In this document: positions 16,902 to 26,025 of the stretch, piece after piece
Layout of the letters: each line of letters opens with the position of its first letter
How positions within the stretch are numbered: the stretch's first letter is position 1
From: Methanohalobium evestigatum Z-7303
GTDB lineage: Archaea; Halobacteriota; Methanosarcinia; Methanosarcinales; Methanosarcinaceae
DNA: 64,000 nt
Direction: 5' to 3'
NCBI RefSeq assembly: GCF_000196655.1
Contig: NC_014253.1
Location: 1,629,423 to 1,693,422, forward strand
Translations under genes and position numbers: made by a program
The notes under the pieces: generated by a model
What the model was told of the DNA's origin: nothing
Databases searched by the model: none
Seen by the model: the letters and a program-made list of their open reading frames with translations, nothing else

Positions 16902-17411
16902 ATGAAAGTTTTAGTTACTTATATGACACAGACAGGTAATACAAAAAAAATAGCTGATGCTATTTATGAAGCAGTAGATGAGGATAAAGATATCAAAGAC
17001 ATAAATGAAGTTGATAGTCTTGAGGGATATGACCTTGCTTTTATTGGTTTTCCCATACATCAGTTCAATGCACCTGATGAGGTCAAAAATTTCCTGAACA
17101 ATAATACCAATGGCAAAGACATAGCACTGTTTATAACCCATGGTGCACCCAGTGACTTTGACCAGGTTTCAGACTGGGTTTCAAAATCTAAAGAAGCAGC
17201 AAAAGATGCCAATATAATTGATGTTTTCCAGTGTCAGGGAGAGGTATCAAAAGAAATAATGGATATGCTGCAAAACTCGGGTGATCCTCAGATGCAGCAA
17301 TTTGCAGAACTGGTTTCCAAAGGTAAAGGTCAACCGGATGAAACAATGGTACAAAAAGCGAAACAATTCGCCAATGATGTACTGACTCAGAAAAAAGCGT
17401 GGACAAAATAA
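16902..17411 (+). CDS. Flavodoxin family protein
   Basis: A 169-residue FMN-binding electron carrier. MTQTGNTKKIADAI gives the phosphate-binding loop, LAFIGFPIHQFNAPDEVKNF follows, and FITHGAPSDF is another FMN-contact region. Unlike classical flavodoxins, it has a C-terminal helical extension with QPDETMVQKAKQFANDVL. A strong box A (TATATAAAC near 16796) and GGGGG before ATG 16902 suggest good expression. It ends at a hairpin shared with convergent purE. Confidence 0.9.
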   Translation: MKVLVTYMTQTGNTKKIADAIYEAVDEDKDIKDINEVDSLEGYDLAFIGFPIHQFNAPDEVKNFLNNNTNGKDIALFITHGAPSDFDQVSDWVSKSKEAAKDANIIDVFQCQGEVSKEIMDMLQNSGDPQMQQFAELVSKGKGQPDETMVQKAKQFANDVLTQKKAWTK

Positions 17412-17420
17412 AAGCAATAA

Positions 17421-17457
17421 AAAAGGAAGACGCTTTATTACTTCCTTTTATTTTTTT
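17421..17457. terminator. Bidirectional terminator between flavodoxin and purE
   Basis: AAAAGGAAG (17421-17429) pairs with CTTCCTTTT (17441-17449) and T runs follow on the plus strand. It overlaps the purE stop. Confidence 0.65.
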
Positions 17458-17840
17458 AACATATTCAGAATACGTATTGCAAGATTTGCTGCGTTTTTTC
17501 CGTTATCAATACCCACTGTTGCTACTGGTACACCCGGCGGCATCTGTGCAGTAGAGAGTAGTGCATCCAGCCCTCCAAGTTTGGTATTTACCGGAACACC
17601 AATTACCGGTTTTTCTGTTTTGGATGCTACTACACCCGGAAGTGCTGCAGAAAGCCCGGCGATTGTTATGAATACTTTTGCATCACTTGATGTTACGTAA
17701 TCATCCAGTTCATCAGGGTTTCGATGTGCTGAAATGACCTGTACGTCATAACTGTATCCGATATCATCAAGAACCTTTGTCGCTTTTACTGCTATCTCTT
17801 TATCTGATTCAGAACCAGAAATTATTGCTACATCTACCAT
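17448..17840 (-). CDS. purE: 5-(carboxyamino)imidazole ribonucleotide mutase / AIR carboxylase PurE
   Basis: A purine-biosynthesis enzyme of about 130 residues. The N-terminal [12 protein letters not shown] is the PurE phosphate-binding motif, with SAHRNPDEL and [15 protein letters not shown]. Catalysis forms 4-carboxy-AIR; whether it is the mutase (class I) or direct carboxylase (class II) was not decided. A TTG at 17855 extends the frame, but ATG 17840 with GGAG upstream is the better start. Chorismate mutase lies 34 bases upstream on the same strand. Confidence 0.92.
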   Translation of the reverse strand: MVDVAIISGSESDKEIAVKATKVLDDIGYSYDVQVISAHRNPDELDDYVTSSDAKVFITIAGLSAALPGVVASKTEKPVIGVPVNTKLGGLDALLSTAQMPPGVPVATVGIDNGKNAANLAIRILNMLKK

Positions 17841-17873
17841 TTTTTTCTCCTTCAAAAACAGTTTTAAAATATA

Positions 17874-18161
17874 TCAGGGCAGGTTTCCGTTACCGCTTAG
17901 TTCATACTGTTTGTCAATACTCATCTGGATAAGAGTTTCATATATTTCTTTTATAGCCGCTGTATCAAGGTTGAGTTCTGTTGCCTCATCTATAGCCCGG
18001 TTAATGACCACCTGATTCTGTTCCTCATCATTTATGGATAGGTTTTCTTTTCTTTTTGCATCCAGTACTTTTTCTGCCAGGTCAACACGTTTTTTAATAA
18101 GTGCAAGTATCTCACTGTCAATCTGCTGGATTTGTGCCCTTGTTTCTTCAATTGTTGTCAT
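17874..18161 (-). CDS. Chorismate mutase, AroQ type
   Basis: A 95-residue all-helical enzyme that converts chorismate to prephenate, the entry to Phe and Tyr. The pattern IDSEILALIKKRVDLAEKV holds the Arg and Lys of the active site, followed by KRKENLSINDEEQ and VINRAIDEA. The length is that of a stand-alone AroQ. It lies 5' of purE and about 1.7 kb from shikimate kinase. The main shikimate genes are at the other end of the window. Confidence 0.92.
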   Translation of the reverse strand: MTTIEETRAQIQQIDSEILALIKKRVDLAEKVLDAKRKENLSINDEEQNQVVINRAIDEATELNLDTAAIKEIYETLIQMSIDKQYELSGNGNLP

Positions 18162-18278
18162 CTGTAATGCAACCGTTGGGTTTGTATGTATTAAAATGTA
18201 AAATCGATTTGTATTAATAAGCCAGTTAGTAATTTCTTTTAATTTATAATTTCTGTTATTGTAACCTATAATGATTAT

Positions 18279-19766
18279 TCAAATCAGGTGACCATCATCA
18301 CCCAGAACTTTAAGCAATTCGACTACCGAATACGCTGCACGGGTTATCCCCATAGACCTTCTGTCGGTATCAGTTCCGGCAAGATAAAGGTTTTTAATCG
18401 GTGTTTTAATATCTGCAAAATTACCAGTTGTGGTTATGGCTGCTTTTTCAGGTATTGTTATCTGTTCATGTTTCATTTCTATGTAATTTTCAATACCTGG
18501 TATAGCGTTATATATGGTTTTATATGCATTTTCGATATTACTTTTCGTATCGCTGTATTCATCCATTATAAACGAAAAACCAACAACCTGCTTACCCTCA
18601 GGAGCAAAACTTGAATCATAATTGCTTGTAGGCATCGCCCAGTAAGGTTTGTTTTTAAACCATACTTCAGAACCGCAATAATTCAATTCATCCATTTTTT
18701 GGGAAAGACCAAGCCATATCGTAAGGCTTTTAGAAATTTTGATGTTTTCAAGTTTTGATTTATATCTTGATGGAAGATTATCAATTGTTCTGGGTAAATC
18801 CCTTGCCATTCCAGTATATACAACAACATCAGAACGGTACACATTACCGTTTGCAGTTTCTACTCCTTCTACAACATTATTTCCTGTAAAAATAGTATTA
18901 ACTTCTTCACCGGTAATGATATCTACATTATCAGGAAGCGAATATAAAACCGAATTCAAAATACTTTTCAATCCGCCTCTGGGGTATCCCTGACAGAAAT
19001 TAACGTTGTTGGTTGCCAGTTTACTAAGAGAACTTATTGAATCAAGAAGATTTAATGAACCAAACAAAAACGGCACACCATCCCTATTAAACTGGAAGGG
19101 GATATCGACATTAGTGGGTAAAAGAGAATTTCTATCTTTTTTATCATTATTTGAATCTTCAGAGATATGATTCAAACTCTGTTCAATTTCTTCCTTAATT
19201 GTGCTGTCACAGACAAAATCACTACCCATAAGTACCCTTTCTACAGGGGTTTCATACATCGATTTACCGGATAAGAAATAACTAACCGTATCTATGAATT
19301 CGTAACAATCCTTTGAAATCGTTTTTGGAACTGCATTATAAACAGGTGTCTTTGACAGGTCAGAACCAAACGTAAATTGTGTCAGTGACCTTGTCAATGA
19401 CTGTGAAATAGCTACTCTATCCCTTTTTGGAAAAATATCAAATCTTGCGAATTCTTTTAAATTAGACGGGAATTTTACAAGGCGATTTTTATACCTTACA
19501 TAGTAATGTCCGTAGGATTCAAAAACAGGAAGATAGTTAAAATAATTATCCATCAACATTTTAAGTGGACCCACACAAAGATGTGTGATTGCATGAACTC
19601 CTGTATCAACCTGAAAACCATCAACCTCATAACTGTTACAATTGCCTCCAACTTCCTGCTCTTTTTCGATAACAAGTACTTTGTGACCGTGTTTTGACAA
19701 CACAAGCGCACTTAAAAGTCCGCTAATACCTGCGCCTACTATTATAGAGTTATAATCCCTGTCCAT
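18279..19766 (-). CDS. FAD-dependent phytoene-desaturase-like oxidoreductase
   Basis: A 495-residue flavoprotein. The N-terminal dinucleotide motif is IIVGAGISGLLSALVLSKHG, followed by VIEKEQEVGGNCNSYE and TGVHAITHL. The C-terminal FAD motif is NLYLAGTDTDRRSMGITRAA. It resembles CrtI/CrtISO-type carotenoid desaturases and isoprenoid saturases, but the substrate is unknown. Possible roles are polyprenoid reduction in lipid synthesis or a carotenoid step. No carotenoid genes adjoin it and it appears to be a single gene. Confidence 0.85.
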   Translation of the reverse strand: MDRDYNSIIVGAGISGLLSALVLSKHGHKVLVIEKEQEVGGNCNSYEVDGFQVDTGVHAITHLCVGPLKMLMDNYFNYLPVFESYGHYYVRYKNRLVKFPSNLKEFARFDIFPKRDRVAISQSLTRSLTQFTFGSDLSKTPVYNAVPKTISKDCYEFIDTVSYFLSGKSMYETPVERVLMGSDFVCDSTIKEEIEQSLNHISEDSNNDKKDRNSLLPTNVDIPFQFNRDGVPFLFGSLNLLDSISSLSKLATNNVNFCQGYPRGGLKSILNSVLYSLPDNVDIITGEEVNTIFTGNNVVEGVETANGNVYRSDVVVYTGMARDLPRTIDNLPSRYKSKLENIKISKSLTIWLGLSQKMDELNYCGSEVWFKNKPYWAMPTSNYDSSFAPEGKQVVGFSFIMDEYSDTKSNIENAYKTIYNAIPGIENYIEMKHEQITIPEKAAITTTGNFADIKTPIKNLYLAGTDTDRRSMGITRAAYSVVELLKVLGDDGHLI

Positions 19767-19886
19767 GGTATCAACTTAAAATTTTTAGATATATTTGAAT
19801 TTCTCAGGAAATTTGGATTGTTAACAAGGAATATTTATTATTATATAAATATATTTATTAAAGTTTGGATATTACAAATTTAGATA

Positions 19887-20750
19887 TTATTCCCAGAATG
19901 CACCTGAATTATTGATTTTTGTTTTTATCACATTTCCAGTTATGTTACAATTTTCCCATGATTTTTTGAGTTCATTTGCTTTGCCTTTTTCAACCAGAGC
20001 AGTAAATGCAGGACCCGTGCCTGACAGACTAACGCCTTCTACACCCACCTCAAGAGCCCGCATCATAAGTTCGGTGTCAAAACCAAGAGCTCCGCAATAC
20101 AAAAATCCGTTCAGTGTCATTGCCCGACCGTAATTTCTGTCAAGCGCGAGTTCATAGGCGATATCAATCCAGTCAGCTATCAATTTTGAGCGGGATATAT
20201 TGGTCTTTGAACTAAAACCTTTCTCATCCGGTGCAAATATAAGAACATCTTTATCACATTCGGTTCTTTTAACAAGTTCTAAATTCTCATTGTCTGTTAC
20301 AACAATGCCGCCAAAAAACGATGCACATGCATCATCAAATGCGCCTGTGACGGTTACTCCTGCATCCACTGCAGCCTGAACTCCTGTTCTGACTGCATCA
20401 AGAGAATCCATTCTTTCACCGATTGCATCAAGTGTAGCAAGAACTGTTGCATTCGCAGCCGCACTACTGCTTTTCAATCCACTGGCAAGCGGTATTTCAC
20501 TCTTTGTAGATACAGTCCCACTGTATTCAAGTCCGTAATGTTTAAGAACCAGTTCTACAGACCGTTCAATCAATGTAGTATCTGCATCGGGATTACCATC
20601 AATTTCACCATGTATAGTCCCACTATCCTCTGACAACTCAACATCTACAAAAGTCTTTAAATCCACTCCAAAAGCAGAGCCTTTTAGTGTGGCAATAGCA
20701 TTTATAATAGTACCTGCACCGAGTGCATAGGATTTTCCTTTAAGCGTCAT
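19887..20750 (-). CDS. aroK: Archaeal shikimate kinase (GHMP superfamily)
   Basis: It phosphorylates shikimate at O3 using ATP. This is the archaeal, non-homologous form of the GHMP kinase superfamily, about 287 residues. The ATP loop is PLASGLKSSSAAANA, the N-terminal SYALGAGTIINAIATLKGSA is typical, and the C-terminal motif is GVSLSGTGPAFTALVEKG. A TTG extends the frame to 20783; ATG 20750 with AGGA about 8 bases upstream is preferred. A PD-(D/E)XK-like gene ends 17 bases upstream. Confidence 0.94.
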   Translation of the reverse strand: MTLKGKSYALGAGTIINAIATLKGSAFGVDLKTFVDVELSEDSGTIHGEIDGNPDADTTLIERSVELVLKHYGLEYSGTVSTKSEIPLASGLKSSSAAANATVLATLDAIGERMDSLDAVRTGVQAAVDAGVTVTGAFDDACASFFGGIVVTDNENLELVKRTECDKDVLIFAPDEKGFSSKTNISRSKLIADWIDIAYELALDRNYGRAMTLNGFLYCGALGFDTELMMRALEVGVEGVSLSGTGPAFTALVEKGKANELKKSWENCNITGNVIKTKINNSGAFWE

Positions 20751-20766
20751 AATGATATCCTTTATG

Positions 20767-21309
20767 TCAGATGTTTTGTTCAATCATATTTTTCAATTTA
20801 TTGAGGTCTGAAATAATCTTCTCACCAGAGACTTCAGATTGATAATCGTTTCTACTGTACTTTTCCAGCAGTTTACTGATGTAATCCAGTTCTACATAGG
20901 CAGAATAATAATCCGGTTCAAAACCATTTAGTTTGTCCAGAGGAAGGACTGTAGCTCCACCTTTAACCGTTTCTTCTTCCAACCCGTTTACAACAATTGT
21001 AAAATTGTATTCTGCAAACCCGAATATACGGGCAAGATTTCTTGAAGTATCCGAAACCTGTTGTGCCCTTTTGGCGTTCATACGTTTTACTGCGCCTACT
21101 GAATCTTTATACTCAACAAACCAGACCTGATTTTCCTTCCACATCATGGCATCATATTCAGCAAGTACTGAAGAATTTTTCAGTGCAAGTACATTAAAGA
21201 GTACACCATTTATTTGAGATAAATCCAGATTATCCCTGAATTCTTTTTCTGTTTCTATGATATCAGGTCTTGTTTTTAATGTATAGGCTCCACTTCTAAA
21301 GACCACCAT
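20767..21309 (-). CDS. Uncharacterised protein with PD-(D/E)XK nuclease-like core
   Basis: A 180-residue protein I do not assign to a named family. VLAEYDAMMW, a strand and turn, then WFVEYKDSV has the spacing of a PD-(D/E)XK core (Asp, then Glu-x-Lys). It is followed by a helix with KRAQQVSDTSRNLARIFG and a strand FTIVVNG. This suggests a metal-dependent DNA- or RNA-cleaving fold, or an inactive relative. It is directly upstream of shikimate kinase on the same strand and possibly cotranscribed. There is no partner methylase or helicase nearby. Confidence 0.72.
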   Translation of the reverse strand: MVVFRSGAYTLKTRPDIIETEKEFRDNLDLSQINGVLFNVLALKNSSVLAEYDAMMWKENQVWFVEYKDSVGAVKRMNAKRAQQVSDTSRNLARIFGFAEYNFTIVVNGLEEETVKGGATVLPLDKLNGFEPDYYSAYVELDYISKLLEKYSRNDYQSEVSGEKIISDLNKLKNMIEQNI

Positions 21310-21369
21310 GAATCCAATATAGGTAAAAAGAGGTATTTAAATAGTGGGGAAATAGTTAGAGATTAGGAT

Positions 21370-22167
21370 TTAATCTGATTGAGTTACACCTATATGGTCT
21401 TTAGCATTCTGATAACATTTTTCAATAAGACCGAGGTCTGCGTTCATTTCTACTACATCAAGTTCAAACAAACGGGAAAATTCACTAACCTTGTCCTCAA
21501 AATCCCTGTCGTAATCAAGTCCTGTATCAACTTTGGCTACTTTCTTGTACCCTGAATAATCAAAAACATATTTTGTCATCTCTATGTTGTCAGGGTCTGG
21601 TGTGATTCCTGCAATCTTTAACATATCCCTCCAGTATTTAGCCTGCATGGGAGTTAGAAAATATATGCCTTCACCCCTGCAACCCATAATTGCATCCAGA
21701 TAGGTCTCTCTGCTACCAAGGGACGCGGCGATACAATCATCCATTATTTCCCCTTTTTCATCCTTTAAAATCCCTACATAACATGGGTAATCACTAAAAT
21801 CGCTTTCAACCTGTCCCAACACGTTTCCGCACAATCCGTAAAAAATGAGAACCCCATCAACGTATTCAGACATGGTTTCTATTTCCCTATATACCCCGTT
21901 TTTGAGTTTTTCAGGAGATGCATCAAGGGCAAACTCAAGCAGGTCAACTATAAGCGTAAATTTGTTATCCTTTTGTTCCGCTTTTTGAGGGAGTTCATTT
22001 ATGGGTAAAACCCTATAAGAACAAGCTTCATAATCCAGCTTACTCTGCAAATTCTTGCTGTCCTCACTTTCAACAACTATTACCTCATCAATTGCAGGGT
22101 CGTTTTTAATAAGATAAACTATCTCATTTTCAAATATCCTGCAGGCTATAAAACTTAGTACTGGCAT
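21370..22167 (-). CDS. DUF1638 protein, copy 1
   Basis: A 265-residue cytoplasmic protein found mainly in methanogens and some anaerobes. The central GVLIFYGLCGNVLG, then DDCIAASLGSRETYLDA and GIYFLTPMQAKYW are shared with the copy at 24270-25061. C-terminal FDYSGYKK-x(n)-D-x-GLDYDRDFEDKVSEF is also shared. The function is unknown; such genes are often near methylotrophic and corrinoid functions, which is an inference here. It lies just after the hydantoinase-like gene on the same strand. Confidence 0.87.
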   Translation of the reverse strand: MPVLSFIACRIFENEIVYLIKNDPAIDEVIVVESEDSKNLQSKLDYEACSYRVLPINELPQKAEQKDNKFTLIVDLLEFALDASPEKLKNGVYREIETMSEYVDGVLIFYGLCGNVLGQVESDFSDYPCYVGILKDEKGEIMDDCIAASLGSRETYLDAIMGCRGEGIYFLTPMQAKYWRDMLKIAGITPDPDNIEMTKYVFDYSGYKKVAKVDTGLDYDRDFEDKVSEFSRLFELDVVEMNADLGLIEKCYQNAKDHIGVTQSD

Positions 22168-22203
22168 TATTATATTACCTCTGGTAAAATAAAAAAGAAT
22201 GAA

Positions 22204-24141
22204 TCAGTGTTCAATTTCTTTTTTAGCTTTTGGCATCCCGATTCCTATAAAAACCAAATTGGTTTCTACCGGTATTCCTGTCCCTTCATGTATAGTTATA
22301 TCATTTCGATGCATATCTACTTTAACGTTTCCTTTATCCAGACCCGCTTCGGTCATATAATCCATCACCATTCTGTGACCAAGGTCTTTCGCATACTCAA
22401 ATGCATCTTCATAAAGTGGGAACTCTTCCCTGCCTCCAGGATAGAATACCACTACACGCTTTTTACTTTTACTGTATACAGACTTCAACATGATTTCAAT
22501 TCGTTTGATTCCTTTACCGACAAGAGCACCCACAGCATTACCTACTTCTGCATATGAAGGTAAACGTACATCTGCATCGATTATGTTAGTAACTTTATCT
22601 TGATATACTCTCGACGGAGCTCCTATAAGCACAACGGGTACATCGAGTTTGAAATGTGTCAGATAATCTCCACGAAGGATTTTATCTATTTCTTCTTTAT
22701 CAACACCTTTAAGGACATAAGACATTAAGTTCAGGGACATATTCAGTGTGACTTCATTTTTAACATGGTTGCACAATTCATCAACACCCATGTTGTTTGT
22801 AAATTTGGACAACATAGCCGCACCCATATTCGCTGCATTGACGTTCCAGTCTTTGTATTCACCCAGAACATGAAGTGCATCAGTTGGTGTAAATCCAACA
22901 GCCTGAACCAAGCGTTTCTGAACCAAAATGTTTAGATACATATCAGACGCGGAGCTCTCCCAAAAGATTTCATTAAGAGATGCTGGCTCGCTTTTCTCGA
23001 TTCTCTCAAGGATTCTCTGTTCAGCATCACTCAAATTGATGGGTTCTTCCCCTGTGGTTATATAGAATTTAGTCGGCTGAATGTTCTCGGTTAATTGTCT
23101 TTTTGAAGGAGCTCTTGCTTTTTTCAATTTATCTATAAACCCTGGATATTTTTCTGCAGCCACACACAACGGAATGACCCGTCTTGGTCCAATGTTTACC
23201 TTCTGGTTTCGCACCCATACGTGACTGTCTCCACCCATAGCGGATGTTTCCATACGCAAAGCTTTTACCTTGGTCTGCCAGCCACCTACTACTGCACCGG
23301 TTTCTGTCAATTCGGGAAGACCATTCTCCATTAGAGAAACATCTGTACTTGTACCTCCAAGGTCAATAACTGCACAGCTGTCAAGGTTTTCAAGGTATGC
23401 TGCACCTACAAGACTAGCTGCAGGACCCGAGAAAATGGATTCAATAGGTTTCTCAAGTGCTTCATTAATTCCTACCACCGAACCGTCACATTTAAGCATC
23501 AATAATCTTGCATCTATACCTCTTCTATCGGTTTCTGAAATTATGGAATGAATGAAACGGTTGGCTATCGGAATTAGCTGGGCGTTTAAATAGGCTGTAA
23601 TTCCTCTCTCATAAGCTCCAAGGTCTTGGGACAGTTCATGCCCGCAGACAACCGGATAATCAGTCAGTTTATTAACAATTTCCTTTATCCGTAATTCATG
23701 TTCGGGATTTCTGACACTGAAATAGGATGATACTGCAAACGCTGAAACTTTATCTTTAACTTTATTTACAAACTCTTCAACTTTTTCTTCATCCAGTGTT
23801 GCAACTTCCAGTCCCTTGGTATCGTGTCCTCCCTGTACTACTGTATAATAATCTATACCAGCATTTGCCGGCACATCATAATTACCTGCCAGTATCAAAC
23901 CGACAGGATAACCGGTCTTTTCAAGTATGGTGTTGGTAGCCAATGTAGTAGAAACCGAAACGATGTTAATGTCTTCCAGATAGGATTGGTCAAGTCCATC
24001 GATGGAATTTTTTATACCTTCCAGAAGGTCGGGATAGGTTGTCAGTGCTTTGTTTGCACTTACAACTGCTCCGTCTGTATTTCTCATAATCACTGAATCA
24101 GTGTAGGTTCCCCCTGCATCAACTCCAAGACTATATTGCAT
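22204..24141 (-). CDS. Hydantoinase/oxoprolinase family (ASKHA-fold) protein
   Basis: A 645-residue protein related to HyuA / N-methylhydantoinase A. The N-terminal GVDAGGTYTDSVIM phosphate loop, TTLATNTILEKTGYPVGLIL, the central FSGPAASLVGAAYL and CAVIDLGGTSTDVSLM form an ATP-binding actin-like core. The C-terminal part is distinct from biochemically known hydantoinases. Between two DUF1638 genes, it more likely acts in ATP-dependent activation or processing of a small molecule or a protein partner. The substrate is unknown. Start ATG 24141 follows AGGAG. Confidence 0.85.
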   Translation of the reverse strand: MQYSLGVDAGGTYTDSVIMRNTDGAVVSANKALTTYPDLLEGIKNSIDGLDQSYLEDINIVSVSTTLATNTILEKTGYPVGLILAGNYDVPANAGIDYYTVVQGGHDTKGLEVATLDEEKVEEFVNKVKDKVSAFAVSSYFSVRNPEHELRIKEIVNKLTDYPVVCGHELSQDLGAYERGITAYLNAQLIPIANRFIHSIISETDRRGIDARLLMLKCDGSVVGINEALEKPIESIFSGPAASLVGAAYLENLDSCAVIDLGGTSTDVSLMENGLPELTETGAVVGGWQTKVKALRMETSAMGGDSHVWVRNQKVNIGPRRVIPLCVAAEKYPGFIDKLKKARAPSKRQLTENIQPTKFYITTGEEPINLSDAEQRILERIEKSEPASLNEIFWESSASDMYLNILVQKRLVQAVGFTPTDALHVLGEYKDWNVNAANMGAAMLSKFTNNMGVDELCNHVKNEVTLNMSLNLMSYVLKGVDKEEIDKILRGDYLTHFKLDVPVVLIGAPSRVYQDKVTNIIDADVRLPSYAEVGNAVGALVGKGIKRIEIMLKSVYSKSKKRVVVFYPGGREEFPLYEDAFEYAKDLGHRMVMDYMTEAGLDKGNVKVDMHRNDITIHEGTGIPVETNLVFIGIGMPKAKKEIEH

Positions 24142-24204
24142 ATTAAAGTCTCCTTTTAATTAATTTGAAACATGGAATACTTTGTATTCATTAATTTGGT
24201 GTGG

Positions 24205-24268
24205 TTTGATTATAAACAATATAATAATTATTATGTTTCCCATATATCAATGTTTATAAACAATCAAA
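24205..24268. repeat. Interrupted inverted repeat between DUF1638 copy 2 and the hydantoinase-like gene
   Basis: TTTGATTATAAACA (24205-24218) pairs with TGTTTAT (24251-24257) plus AATCAAA (24262-24268), with a 4-base bulge. It could be the terminator of copy 2 or an operator before the hydantoinase-like gene. Confidence 0.45.
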
Positions 24269-24269
24269 A

Positions 24270-25061
24270 TTATCCTTTCATAATATCAGATTTTGTTTTT
24301 TCATAACAGTTTTCAATCAACCTTAAGTCACCATGAAAACTTACAATATCAAAATTAAACGCTTCTGCGAATTCATCAACTCTGTCTTGAAAATCCTTTT
24401 CATAATTTAACCCTGTTTCAATTTTACCCGCTCTTTTATAACCAGCATAATCGAAAGCAAATTTTGCCATCTCATGGTCATATGGATCACTGGTAAAGCC
24501 TGCGTCCTTAATCATCTCCTTCCAGTTGGATGCCCACATTGGTGTAAGGAAGAATGTTCCTACACCCCTTGAACTTGTTAGGGCTTTAAAATACTCGTTC
24601 CTACCCCCCAGAACTGCACCTATACAGTCATCTACGACTTCACCATTATTTTCTTTTAATATACGTACACTACAGGTTTTATCTTTGAAATCCTCCTCTA
24701 TATTGCCAAGCACATTACCACAAAGCCCATAGAACACAAGGATTCCATCCAAAAAGGACATCTCATCTACTTTTTCATACACCTCATTTTTGAGGTCTGA
24801 AGGATTAACATGAAGTCCGAATTCAAATATATTTACAACAATATAATACTTGTTATTGTTATCAGTATCTGCAATGTATTTTACCATATCCTCAAAAGAT
24901 GATAGTGTATAGTTATGTCCTATATCCTCGAGTTTACCAGTTAATCCATCAATATTTTCGTTTTTTACAATAATAACATCATCTATGGATGAATCATTCT
25001 CTATCACATGAACGATTTCATCCTCAAACATTCTGCAGGCGATAATACTCATTACTGGCAT
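24270..25061 (-). CDS. DUF1638 protein, copy 2
   Basis: A 263-residue paralogue of the protein at 21370-22167. MPVMSIIACRMFEDEIVHVIEN, GILVFYGLCGNVLGN, DDCIGAVLGGRNEYF and GTFFLTPMWASNW align with copy 1, as does the C-terminal ETGLNYEKDFQDRVDEFAEAF. The two copies flank the hydantoinase-like gene and all three run in the same direction. They could form a heteromer or serve two substrates. The function is unknown. Confidence 0.87.
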   Translation of the reverse strand: MPVMSIIACRMFEDEIVHVIENDSSIDDVIIVKNENIDGLTGKLEDIGHNYTLSSFEDMVKYIADTDNNNKYYIVVNIFEFGLHVNPSDLKNEVYEKVDEMSFLDGILVFYGLCGNVLGNIEEDFKDKTCSVRILKENNGEVVDDCIGAVLGGRNEYFKALTSSRGVGTFFLTPMWASNWKEMIKDAGFTSDPYDHEMAKFAFDYAGYKRAGKIETGLNYEKDFQDRVDEFAEAFNFDIVSFHGDLRLIENCYEKTKSDIMKG

Positions 25062-25169
25062 TAGAACTCCTCTATTATACAGAACAATAATGAATTGATA
25101 ATATTAAACAATAGCGGATATAAAGAATAGAATAATAGTAAATAGGATGATAATCAAATATTTACATGT

Positions 25170-25988
25170 ATGGATTCGGATAAACAATGTAGCCTTGTTG
25201 ATATTGCCCCCACTATTTCTGAAATACTTAACATAAACATGGTCAAGCCCAACGGAAGTGTTCTAACACAGATTACAGATTATGCCCAAAAAAACAACAC
25301 AAAAAAAGTAGTTTTGATAATTGTTGACAGTCTGGGATTTGCACTGTATCAGCATTTGACAAAATTAATGTCTACTGTTAAAAAAATTGCCGATTCCGGA
25401 ATGGTTCTGAAATGCAAATCCACTGCAGACCATACAACCCCGGCTATTGCATCCATATTTACAGGTTATTATCCAGAAGAACATCATCTGTATTATACTG
25501 ATGATATTTATAAAGAACGTGCTAAAAATGAATCGAATCCTAAAATTAAAACTATAATGGAATGGGCACATGATAACGGTCTTAAATCAGGAATTGTTAT
25601 CGAAACTCATGGTGCTGAAAGTCTGTTAAACCGAATTGACGGGATATTCGGAGTACCGGATTCAGATGATATCATCGAATATGACAAATACATTGCTGAA
25701 AATACAAAAAAAGCGCTGGAATCAAATCCTGATATAGTGGCAGTACACCTAAGGTCTATTGATAGATTTGCTCACAGGTCTAAAACGTGGGATGATATAA
25801 AATATTCAGCCCAACGTATTGATGAATACATAGAAATGATTTATTCAAATGCTGATAGCAATACTCTGTTTATCATATGCGGTGACCACCCTATACATTC
25901 CAGCCAAAAATGGCTGCAGAAAGCCAACAAAATCGATTATGAAAATTATCATAAAAGACATGTTGCCCTTATTGTAGGCACTAAATAA
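25170..25988 (+). CDS. Alkaline-phosphatase-superfamily hydrolase
   Basis: A 272-residue soluble metal-dependent phosphodiesterase or phosphatase-like enzyme. VVLIIVDSLGFALYQHL gives the first metal Asp, and TADHTTPAIASIFTGYYP places the nucleophilic Thr. VHLRSIDRFAHRS and FIICGDHPIHSS give the C-terminal metal His and Asp residues. It resembles the type I phosphodiesterase/nucleotide pyrophosphatase group, shortened. The substrate is unknown. It is divergent from DUF1638 copy 2 and convergent with the large surface protein gene. Confidence 0.85.
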   Translation: MDSDKQCSLVDIAPTISEILNINMVKPNGSVLTQITDYAQKNNTKKVVLIIVDSLGFALYQHLTKLMSTVKKIADSGMVLKCKSTADHTTPAIASIFTGYYPEEHHLYYTDDIYKERAKNESNPKIKTIMEWAHDNGLKSGIVIETHGAESLLNRIDGIFGVPDSDDIIEYDKYIAENTKKALESNPDIVAVHLRSIDRFAHRSKTWDDIKYSAQRIDEYIEMIYSNADSNTLFIICGDHPIHSSQKWLQKANKIDYENYHKRHVALIVGTK

Positions 25989-25993
25989 AAAAA

Positions 25994-26020
25994 GAAAGGA
26001 TAGAAAATCTCTGTCCTTTT
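25994..26020. terminator. Short hairpin between convergent genes
   Basis: AAAGGA pairs with TCCTTT around a 13-base loop and T runs follow in both directions. It lies between the phosphatase-like gene and the surface protein gene. Confidence 0.5.
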
Positions 26021-26025
26021 TCAAC

